Part shown: positions 40,910 to 51,578 of the stretch, piece by piece
Position numbering within the stretch: position 1 is the first letter of the stretch
How the letters are laid out: each line of letters opens with the position of its first letter
From: Hirudinaria manillensis
Taxonomy: Eukaryota; Annelida; Clitellata; Hirudinida; Hirudinidae
Length of the DNA stretch: 64,000 nt
Reading direction: 5' to 3'
Assembly (NCBI GenBank): GCA_034509925.1
Contig: CM067531.1
Coordinates: forward strand, 5,178,001-5,242,000
Position numbers and translations under genes: made by a program
Notes under the pieces: generated by a model
Databases searched by the model: none
What the model was told of the DNA's origin: nothing
The model's input: only the letters and a program-made list of their open reading frames with translations

Positions 40910-43900
40910 ATGGGTAGGAAGAAAATACAAATATCCAGGATTGAAGACGAACGCAACAGACAAGTATTTCAAAAATATATAAATTAACTAATCACTTAAT
41001 TAATATTTCAATGAATTAATTAACATTTACCACACCTTCGTAGGTTACCTTCACGAAACGCAAATTCGGTTTGATGAAGAAAGCTTACGAGTTAAGTGTT
41101 CTTTGCGACTGCGAAATTGCTTTGATCATGTTCAGCAGCGCCAACAAGCTCTTCCAGTACGCCAGTACTGACATGGACAAAGTACTTCTTAAGTACACGG
41201 AGTACAGCGATCCACACGAGAGTCGAACCAATAAGGACATCGTCGATGTCAGTTGGTTGCTTGTTGTTGTTTATATTCTTTATGTTTTGATCACCCTCGT
41301 GTTTTCATTCCAAGATGCTCAAGAAAAAAGAGATCAGAAGAGATGGGACCGAAGATTTATCACCGGTAAAATTATTAAAAAATAAAACAATTGCAAGTTT
41401 AATTATGTAATAACATATGAAATAATTATTTTCGCTTTAAATAATTTGCATTAAATAATGAATATACATCAGTGCGTGGAGAGAACAGCTGAGTTTAACG
41501 AAGTCGAAGGCGGGAACCAAGCAGACAGTTCGTTGAACTTCAACCACCAATGTTCCGTTCAAAGAAGATGTCCACATAACATCAACAGGTCAACAAGTTA
41601 CGACAGGGTCTGAACATATTTCGATTAAAAAATTTTTAAAGTTGAATTTAATCAATTTATAAAATATATTTAAATATAAAAAAAGATTTCACCAGCTCAT
41701 TAGAGGACTTTGAAATATCTTTTTGACTAATTTCGAACTAATTTTAAGTGAAGTTTTAGAGTTTAATGCAACTTTCACCAATCCATACATTCACTGATTC
41801 GACATAGTTATCTAATAGTTAAGGTGAATTTTTATAAGAATCGACGTAACATTTTTATGTAAAAACATTAAAAAAACATTTCATTATGTAGCAGCATAAT
41901 TTCCTGACCTTCATAGGTTTAGGAAGAGAAGTCTTTGTAAACATGTAAGCTGAGATCTCTTTCTGATGCGTTGAACTCCGAATAGTTCGCAAACATCACA
42001 AATTCATTTTCTCTCAAAATTGCTTTCAAATCTGCCATTTGTTTTAAACGAGTTTAGCTATAAAAGTTAATTGATGATTATTTCTTTTTTTCAATGAAAA
42101 TCAAAAACTTGCATTTCAACCATTTTTTAACTCTGACTTCCGATTGCTGATATTTTCGCATCCATCAGTTGTCAAGGTAACAGTCTGTCGTCCACCAGCT
42201 GAACTTCGATACGGAATCACAAGGATTTTTTAAATCTCAATGAAGGTCATTTGTCACCCAACATCTCAAATTTCCCAAGATACGAACAGCGAACTGCACC
42301 AGTTGATGTTTGATTGCGTCAGCTACGCTACTTTCAGTGACACGTACCGCACAAACCACATTGTCCTTTTTAATACGAGCTTTAAGAGTATTAAGAGGAA
42401 CGCAACAGACAAATATTTCAAAAAGTATATAAATAACTAACCACTTAATTAATATTTCCAAAGATTACCAAAGACAGAAACGCCTGAAATTTGTTAAAAG
42501 TTGTTACAAATTTCCATATTTATTTCAAAAAGTTACTGTAACATCGATGCAACACTATATTTGGAATGATAAGTTAACCCTGATATCACTGATGAAACTG
42601 AACATTTTAACTAAAAATTTTTGTGTGTGCTGCTACTTCAAATGATAGTAGACTTTCATTTAAAAAAACAGACAATAATTCGATTACAAGAAGTAAATAA
42701 TAACTCTTTATATACATATTTATATGTTTATATAAACATGTTTTTATGCTTAATTTTAAATGTTTTATTCTTCGTCAGAATTTTCAAGCACAGCTTTTTA
42801 GCCATAAATTGACTCCTTTGCTTTAAAATTCCACAGCCAAAAAATCATACAGGCTTAGAAAAGTAATCTTAAAATTACTTGATTATACAAGAAAGATATT
42901 AATAAATGGAATAAGTTTGAAAGATTATTCAAATCGCTGGAATCATTTCTTTGAGCTTCAAGTCCTGGAAAATCCCAAAAATTTAAATGTCATATTCGCA
43001 ATTTTTATGTTTTTGTTTTTTGGAAAATCCCGAGCAATTCTAAAACGAAAGATGTTTATCCCTCTTTAATCTCCTCAAATTGTTGCTAAAATAAAAAAAA
43101 AGGTAACAAAAATAATTGCTTCAAAGACTGCAAAATTTATTATTTGCATTTACATTGTGTTATTCACATTTCATACCCCACTTAGCAAAGATATCATTGG
43201 TGTTATCATTCAGATATCATATCCAACTTCTCCCATGTCCGTCCCACTACATCACCACAACACTTTCCATCCCGGGAGGCACAACTTCCAGCAACAGTCG
43301 CGTCCATTTTACCACCATCACCACCAGGTCAATCAGTACGGAAGCGGTCGAATGCTTCCGTCGAATAGTCCTGGCAGCATGATGAGTTGCAGTCAGAGAG
43401 GCAACTCGTTCCTCGTTCCTCAGCACGGCAGACATTACAACTTCAACGGCTTTTACTCCTCCAACACCCACTCGTCTTCCACTTCGAGACCCCCCTCCAC
43501 CAGCGGTCTCATCGATCTGAGCTTCTCCAGCGGATCTTGCAATCAGCAGCTCACCATGGCAACCACGAGCGCCAGTTGCGGAAAGATGGCGTCCTCCTGT
43601 AGTTTCCAACAAAATCGTTTGAGTTGTTCATACAGGAAGGAAGCTCAGGAAGAACAGAACAAGAAAAAGGTTGCATTTGAAAAGAAACATATTCGTGACT
43701 AATTAGAATTTTATTATTTCTGTAATAAATTTTTATTTATCACTAAAGTCATTGTCAGTAACAGTCGTAATATTGACTCGGGGACTATTAGTTCAATTAT
43801 TATGACTATGTTTATTCATATGACTAGTCATTGGTCGCTAACAGTTATTATTATGTTAATATATGTAATTAACATAAATAAATAACATAAATAATAATAT

Positions 43901-46205
43901 TATGTAATACTTATTGTATCGTCTCTGTTATCCATGGTAATTGTTTCATTTTAATTTAAGCGTTGGTTCAGCATAATTTAATCAGGTGTTGACAAACTAT
44001 TTAAGAATAAATCCATGCTCTCACATTAATTTTATTAAGTTTGTAAATTCAGTTGTTCAAAGTATGGTTTTAATTATTTTTATTTATTAGTTTTTATTTC
44101 AATACGTAATTGGGTTGTTAAACTATTTATGAATGAACTTACGATCCTTCTTTTATTATTTATGGATTATGTAACGGAACACTTTCTTTAACTTTCTTAG
44201 AGTTTATTGTTATAAGTAATTTAAATTTTGGGGAAGACCATTTTAAACAGGAATAATCATTAATTAAGTAGAATATACAAATTTAAAATTGAAATGAGAC
44301 AATATAACATGATATAATAAGATAATAATAACGGATTTAAACATTAGTAGTAAACATAAAATGGCTGACCTTTTTATAATTGCCACATATAAAACAATGA
44401 ACTCAAATCTTTGATAATTTTTATTTTCCAGATATTATTGTGTGGTTCAATAAGTCGGTTATTTTTATTAGTTGTTCTCTTATATTTTAAAATATTCAAA
44501 TACTTCAATTTTAACAAATATTTTGAAAATATAACAAAATATCGGATAGTTTTCAAATATTAGATATATATCAAATAGTTACTAAACAATCGGACGCGAA
44601 TTTAAGGATGACTTAATAAACTGCTGTTTTTAAACGATAGGAAAATGTAGGGGAATTGATTAATGAATAAAATATTATTGAAGAAATAAAAATGAATGCA
44701 GGATGAGATGATGTATTACCCTTCGAACGAAGTGTCTCTTCAAATGTTTCCAGCAGCAGAACACGGTCAGTTTGCTTTTTCCTTCACGTCTTCGTTGGAA
44801 CATGCCAGCAACTTTCGTTGTTTGTGTTGGAAAACTTTTATCTTGAATATTTTGAATTACGTTAAGCAATGTCAATGCCCGATCGACCCAAGCATCGACT
44901 TTTGTTGTTATCATGACAGATTTAGCAATTAGAATCGGCTTTGTTTTAAGAATAGGTCATTTGTCCCTGCAAAATCCAAATAACATCCCCAGAAGCAATT
45001 AAAGAAATGTTTTTAATTCGTCATTAAAACACACATTTCCCCTTACAAAAAACATTAATCGCTGTAAAATGTACCAAAACACGTTGTTTAATTTTATCGG
45101 AATGTTGTGTCTTTTCAATTATTTTGTACTTTTCATTAATTTTTCATGAAGTTTTGATAAGAGTGTCCTACTTTTCTCTCTTGCTTAATTTCTATTTGAC
45201 CTAATTTTAAATTACTAATTAATCTACATTTCACCCCGAACATAATTTTATCTTTCGAAATGTTTTTTTTTGAAATAATTATTTGTTATATTTATTGCTA
45301 TTATAATAAAATCCATGTAATCTCCAAAGTACGATGAATTCGTGTTTTGTTCTCTCTTTGGTTGATACGTAAACTTCCTCTCGGGAGTTCTTTTGCGATA
45401 TATATTGTTTTATTGCAATCCTTCTTTTGAGGTTTCATTTGGAACAAAAAAACTTGGCTTTGAATACAATCTTTTCATTGTTTCATACAAAATACTTGGT
45501 TGCGCCTCACATGATGTTGTTGCTGACCTCAAATTTTGTCAAATTAAAATATGCTTACGAGCGAATTATTCTTATTTCGAATTGTCCGTCTAATGTTAGT
45601 TTTAATTATGTTAAATTGCCAAATATCTTGGAGTAAAACTATTATAATAATTATTATTTAAAATTCTGCGAATGAGAATTAGTTAAAATTATTTATCATT
45701 CGGAAGAGAACACTAGTGACAGCAATAACTTTGATGCGGGATGGTCTGTGCACACTGTTGCATCTCCGTACACGGATGGGAAATTGTTCGCACATCCCTA
45801 CAGGAAGTAAGTAATCGATCTGCATTTCTGCTTTGTGAAATGAAAGGTCCCTCGAAGTGACATACTTTTTTTTGAAGCAGTCCTCACATCAACTTCAATA
45901 AGTTCTCCAATCCACTCTCATCTCCACCTCTACCGTACGAGGTGCTCGGTGGAATTAAAGACGAACCACTTTCCCCTCAAGGCAGGGACTTCATTCCACC
46001 GTCGCGCCATCTCCAGGAAGGTCATCCTCTGAGGTACCAGTGCGGCATTCAAGCTCAACAACAAAAACTCCTATCTTCGAGTAACGAGGCAGCGAGAACT
46101 TCGGACCCGAAAGTCGAAATCACTCTCAGCTCATCGAGCAAAAACATGGACAAATGTCCCACCGATATTCAAGAACCAGGCTGTAAACAGATGAAGATGG
46201 CATGA
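40910..46205 (+). CDS. MEF2: MEF2 MADS-box transcription factor
   Basis: Eight exons agree in phase: 40910-40963, 41044-41247, 41315-41365, 41473-41607, 43214-43669, 44702-44765, 45707-45806 and 45881-46205, giving 462 residues. Residues 1-57 are the MADS box ([18 protein letters not shown], then [20 protein letters not shown]) that binds CTA(A/T)4TAG DNA as a dimer. Residues 58-90 form the MEF2 domain ([20 protein letters not shown], then DMLKKK). The rest is a poorly conserved Ser/His/Pro-rich activation region with [14 protein letters not shown]. Near the C-terminus IKDEPLSP (Lys381, Ser386) fits the phosphorylation-dependent SUMO motif of vertebrate MEF2 (IKSEPVSP). Exons 4-8 rest on open frames, splice sites and phase; the DNA-binding half is beyond doubt. 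An AATAAA at 46307 follows the stop. Confidence 0.93.
42388..42458 (+). pseudogene. Relic of MEF2 exon 1/intron 1
   Basis: About 65 bases in intron 4 match 40942-41010, covering the end of exon 1 and the start of intron 1. Shared blocks are GAACGCAACAGACAA, TATTTCAAAAA, TATATAAAT and CACTTAATTAATATTTC. The splice donor (CAA then GTATTT) has become CAAATATTT. Same orientation as the gene, about 1.4 kb downstream of its source. Confidence 0.85.
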
Positions 46206-46306
46206 AGACTTTAAACGGCCTTCAAAATTTATTATGGAAAAACTTGAATGCCCTCAAACTATCTTGTTTCGAGAATTGTAACGACATAACAGAAATTTCG
46301 AGACAA

Positions 46307-46312
46307 AATAAA
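46307..46312 (+). terminator. Candidate poly(A) signal of MEF2
   Basis: AATAAA lies 102 bases after the MEF2 stop codon. It is 166 bases from the stop of the convergent LRR gene, whose own candidate signal (AATAAA on the minus strand at 46233-46228) lies between it and the MEF2 stop codon, so the two transcripts probably overlap at their 3' ends. Confidence 0.5.
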
Positions 46313-46477
46313 CGAACTGTTAAGAACGAGGCTGCAAAGCTATAAAGTTGCTTATTGAGAGTCGGTTCAAAGCTGTGTCAGTGAGCAAAAGTAGTCGAAC
46401 GATAGCTTTTAGAGTTCAAGTCTTGAACGGCATTCACAAGATGGGGGTAAGGAGATCTAATTGAAATGAGGTCGCAC

Positions 46478-47731
46478 TTAATACATGTTGCGATTCTTCG
46501 CCAACCTCGTCACAACGTTTGCCAGGCGATTTCTTCTCGATTTCTTTGAGAATGATTCTTGGATCATTTGATCCCGGAAATGTTTCCTTCTGCGTGGAAT
46601 TTGTACCGCGCCGTTCGAACTGCGACACCCTTCTCCACCGAAACCGCGACACACGTCGTATTTGTCCTTCCTTTGAATTTCCTGTCCCGCTGTGCTCGGA
46701 GGTGACTTGCACTTGCCGTATATCCTCAGATTTCTCAGACTGGCAGTCCAAGACATCATGCAATCGCAATGAACGGGATTTCCGGTCAACCAAACACCGC
46801 CTTCCCATTCCAGATGATCGAACGAGCAGGCGTTCAAGACGTTCAGTTCGTTGTATTCCAGGTGGATTTTGTTAAGGGACGAAAGACCGTGGAAGAGGCG
46901 ATCCGGAATTGAGCGAAGGATGTTGTGATGGAGGAATAAAGATCGAAGGTTGTGAAGTCCCTCGAATACTCCGGCATTCAAGAAGGTCAGTTTGTTCTTT
47001 TCGAGACGAAGTTCATCCAAAGACTCCATGGTTGAGAACGTTTCCTTGGCTACCATGACGACGTGATTGTTGGAAAGCAGGAGAACCTGAAGTTTTTTCA
47101 GTCCCTTGAACATGAGAGGAAACAGAGCCGGGATGATGTTGTGACTCAAGTCGAGTTTCTTCAAGTTTTTCAGACGAAAGAAAGTTTTCGGTTGAATGTC
47201 TCTGATGCGATTGTGACGAAGGTCGAGTAGGTCGAGGCTTCTGAGGCCGTGAAATGATTTCGAGTCGACCGAGTGGAGGTGATTGTGAGCCAAAGTTAAC
47301 TCCTTCAAATTCCTCAGTCCAACGAATGAAAATTCTTTTAATACCTGGGAGTATTTCAAAATTAATATAATTATGATGATGATAATAATAATAATAATAA
47401 TAGTAATAATAATAATAATAAATAATAATAATGATAACATTGTTTTTATTATTTTTAGAATTAGCTTTCTATATAATCTAGCGATTTGTATCGGGGAAAA
47501 TGTTCATAATTTATCCAGCCGAAAGACTGAAGCAAATACGTTCGTGAGTAATTTTTGAGAGAGAAAATAATTCGAAAAAAAACTTTCGTTTCTAATCAAT
47601 ATTTTTACTTTTATTGGTTTATTGGTCTCCAAGCATTGCCTGATGGCATCAACGGAACTCGCACGAGACTAATAGAAAATAGCCATAAATAGCAAATATG
47701 AAGCAAATTGAAACAGGAAAATGCTGGTGAT

Positions 47732-47762
<31 letters not shown>

Positions 47763-48281
47763 TTAAACCTGAAGACGGTTTTGATCCAAGTGCAAGGTCG
47801 TGACGTTTCTTGCTCCTTTGAAAACCTCATTTGCTAGGATTTCGATTCTGTTCTCCTTGAGGTCCAAAATATTCAACCTTTCGAGTTGCCTGAAGAGACC
47901 GCCCGGCAGGAATGGAATTGCATTCTTCCTAAAAGTAATTTTTTCCAAGCAATTATTAAGGCCTTGAAATGCCCGACTGTGAAGTGAGACGTTTATCTTT
48001 TTCTTGTTGTGCCACATTTTGATGGTACGTACTGAAACGTTTTCAAACGAACGAGGGCCAAATCGTCTGATGCGATTTTTACTTAAATCGAGTTCTTGAT
48101 AAGTGAGGTTACGAGAGGTGCGAAGAAATTGAGGAACGCGATCCAGAAACAACTCCGTGCATTCGAGATCTTCGTCGGCAAAACAGAAACATCTCTGATT
48201 CGGACAGTCGTCGATATCGGAAACCAACGTGCTCGCGAGGGCCACGAAACTGATCAGAGGAAAGAGTGCTGAAGCTGTCAT
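46478..48281 (-). CDS. Secreted leucine-rich-repeat protein
   Basis: Two exons, 48281-47769 and 47344-46478, joined in phase 0 (NRLQ to VLKEFSF), give 459 residues. A signal peptide (MTASALFPLISFVALASTLV) leads to an N-terminal cysteine cap (DCPNQRCFCFADEDLECTEL). About a dozen LRRs of 24 residues follow, for example LKELTLAHNHLHSVDSKSFH and LQVLLLSNNHVVMVAKETFS. The C-terminal cap runs from TGNPVHCDCMMSWTASLRNL through KCKSPP to YDVC. The last 60 residues are basic (IPRRRKHFRDQM, KKSRRNRL) with no membrane helix or GPI signal, so the protein should be secreted or matrix-bound. Layout resembles IGFALS or decorin-class LRR proteins, but no orthologue can be named. An AAT-type microsatellite lies about 30 bp upstream of the exon 2 acceptor. 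Confidence 0.9.
47373..47436. repeat. (AAT)n microsatellite beside an LRR-gene acceptor
   Basis: Sixty bases of ATA/AAT triplets with GAT ends. On the transcribed strand it is a TTA tract starting about 30 bp before the exon 2 acceptor. Confidence 0.9.
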
Positions 48282-51200
48282 GATTGCCTCAGATTATCGG
48301 AGCAAAATGCTGGATTGTGTTCCGATTCTATCTGCAAACTATTCGAGTGCCCTTCAAATATCAGACGCGAAAATGTCTCTCAGACTGTTCATAAAACTTC
48401 AGAGATGGAGATGGGAGAATGAACAGCTTTTTCTCGGCTGGCCACTCGAAATCATAACGAAGACCGTATCGGTCAGTGAGACAGCGCGTCATGAACAGTG
48501 ACATGCAGTGCTTCCCAGAAGAACGGAGAGAGATGCTAGTCGTGAGAAAAACATTTCGGATCTCCAGCATTTAAACGGTCCTGAGCTGCAAAAATGCTGT
48601 CGATCTTCTATTTGCATTCTATGATTTCATGCTATGTCGTGCACACTGTACCACCACGGTTACATCACAAGATGTATGAGATGGAGTCGTCGGAGAATTT
48701 TATCGCTTCCGCAATGGAAACTTATCTCCGTTTTTCGATCATTGAGATTACATCTATAACAATCATAATATTTAGTATATATATTATTATACATTAATAA
48801 TAACCATAATACTGATACTATAAATAATATTATTATATTTATGTTATAATATCATTTATTATTATTATTATATTAACATAATTGCAGCGGACTGAAACTA
48901 TAATTAGTATTATTATTTCTGCTATTATTATTACCGGCGACTAATGATAATGACAACAATTGGTTGTAACAATTAAGAACAACAACAACAACAACAATTA
49001 TAATCACGCCTTATAAATCTTTGAAGACTCATCTCATTGGTGGCACCACTGTGACGTCATCCTCTCACTATCTCCCGAGAGGGACAAAAAAGAATCTAAA
49101 CGACCTTTGACAGATAGCTCATCATCCCAGATGGTAAAAGCATCCAAACGTTGGAATTTCTGGCTTCCGTAAACACGCTCGAGAGATGGAAAAATTCAAA
49201 GTGCTGATCAAATATTTCAGGCATCCTCTGTGAAGATAATGATCTTTTAATTAATGTTGTAATTAACTTTTCATTTCCTAGTCATCATTTCATGATTTCA
49301 AGGTTTCAAGGTTCAAATGAATTGATCAAAAATAGTCAATTAAACTAGAATCTTATTAACTTAAACATAAGAATCGAACGTTCCAACACTTTTGAACAAT
49401 CGTTCTAAATGTCTCGCGTAATTTGTGCATTGGAATGCTTGAATTCTTCCAAGAGGAAGCAGAAGCAATTGAATCCTTTGAAAGGAGACTGTTTCCTCAA
49501 CTCGGTGCTCGTAAAGAATCGTCTCTAAGTGGCGGGAAGATAATCTAGCGCCTTGTTTCCTCTTTCTGCTGGTGTCTGTACATGATGACAATTTATGGAT
49601 GAGCATTTCGGGAGTTTGGCGCACATTTGAGCACCTTGTGGCTTGTTTTAACAAGGACATTGCTATTGACATTCCCACATTCTGATCACGTTGCTTAATG
49701 CACTGCGCATGGATAGCATTTAGAGTCTTCATGATAAATTTATCGCGTTTCTATTCAAAATTTATAAGTTAGTCAATTTCTAATTTCTCCGTCGACATTT
49801 AACGATTAATATAAAATCTTTATTTGTCCCAGCAATAAAAAAAAAATCAAGGCTCTACTAATTCTATAGAAAGTGCATAGTTTTTTAAATATATTTTTAA
49901 TTTCGCTTTTAATAAACTCGGAAATCTCTTTTTAAAAAAGCGTCCATAAACTGAAGGAATTGCCCCAAAACGTCCTTGACTTCCATTCAGAAGATTTCAT
50001 TCCACCAACGATTGCTTGATATCCATCGTGCGTCAAATTTGAATCGATGTACCGTCAGATGAGACCCTATACTGCGCCTTCCAAGCTTTATGGCATATTC
50101 GGGAGACCTTCTCGTAGGCAAATATAACAGCCTTGTCTTTTCAAAATGTCGCTTCCATTGTTTCCATCGTAAATGAACACAATTTAATTTTTTTGTTCGG
50201 CATCCAATTACTTTGCTGCAAATATTTGTTTTGATGTTTTCCACATTTTGATGGCTTGCATCATTTGCTGTTGATATCATCACTCCCTTGCGTCAAAGAT
50301 TTTTGTATGTTTGTAATGGCAGTTTATTGTCATTTTGGCCAAAATGACCTTGAAATTCGGACCGGACATAAGTGACCAAGAATATCCGTTCGTATTTTAA
50401 AAAAAGATGGCATGGTATATGAATAAATAAATAATAATATTACGAAACATTACTAATTTTGACAAGAACAAGAGTTACGTGCTCAGTTACGGAACTCAGT
50501 TTTGCAAATGGCCAAGCCTTGTCATAGCTTTAAAATTCCATAAGTACAAATTTAAGTCCAATCTCCTGAAAAAAAATTTGCTGGAAAATAAACAATAGCT
50601 GAAACAAGTAACATATAATATAACTTATTATAAAAGTTATTATTACAACAATTACTATTATTTGAAATTTAGCCTCAACTATAAGCTGCATCTAACTTTG
50701 CTTTCAATAGTTTCAGTAGTTTATATATCAATATACTAGATATATAACATTATGAAACATCATTTCTAGGGTCATACCGCTCTTACCTTTATTCGTCGGA
50801 AAATTGTTTAGAATGTAATCTGGATTTTCAGTTTCCTTACTTTTTATTGAACTTTTACCACGATTTCTTTCAGCGTTATTTCTATAAAATCTATATAATA
50901 TTTAATTCACATATTCTAACACATATATAGGTTCACAATAAGCAAATATATACATAATGCATTTATAACAAATAAATATATAATACACTAGACATACAAT
51001 GAATGACCAAGATCGACTCATTAATAAATCACAGCTACCAGCCACCAATACAAAGCTCCTCCAATTCTCCTTATTCCAAGCACTACCATGGAACAAATTT
51101 TATCTCCAGGGACCCCTCCCTCCACCCAAAGGGTTGTTCCATGATGGGGAGCACAACCACCACCTCAAAGAGTTTCAGAACACCATGTACAAATAGCTAA

Positions 51201-51578
51201 GTTTAATGAACACTGTTATCAGTGGAGGACATAGAAAACTTTGACTTGCATTTGTAAGAGGACTGGTGATTAATTGCTTTTTCATATTTTTTTTTAATTG
51301 GACCACAAACATTTATCAAGAATTCTTCAGTTTTCTCCAGTGAAAACAAAAATTGTACAACTACAGAACTTTCCTCAGACCTTCGCACTTGCAAGATACA
51401 AATAGGACATTCGGCTGTTAAACCATTAACACCAAGAAACAAACTGAAACCAGAATTCAATTAATGTTTACATTTGTTAGAACTTTAATTATACAACTGC
51501 AAAATTATTTCAATTAATTAATTAAATAATAATATGCTTGCAATCGTTTCACACATCACTGAATAATAAATACACTGG
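48282..51578. other. Gene-poor stretch with doubtful small frames
   Basis: The first bases are the LRR gene's promoter side. An ACA tract lies at 48980-49000, and a full CRE-type palindrome (TGACGTCA) at 49052-49059. Minus-strand open frames of 98 and 123 codons (50283-49987 and 49732-49361) and a plus-strand Ser/Thr-rich frame at 51003-51200 have no recognisable domain and no convincing splice pairs. The last part holds the 3' untranslated region of the TMED gene. Confidence 0.5.

Noticed and set aside
51003..51200. Ser/Thr/His-rich plus-strand frame resembling MEF2-type low-complexity sequence
   Set aside because: Antisense to the region downstream of the TMED stop codon, with no MEF2-like domain and no connecting exons.
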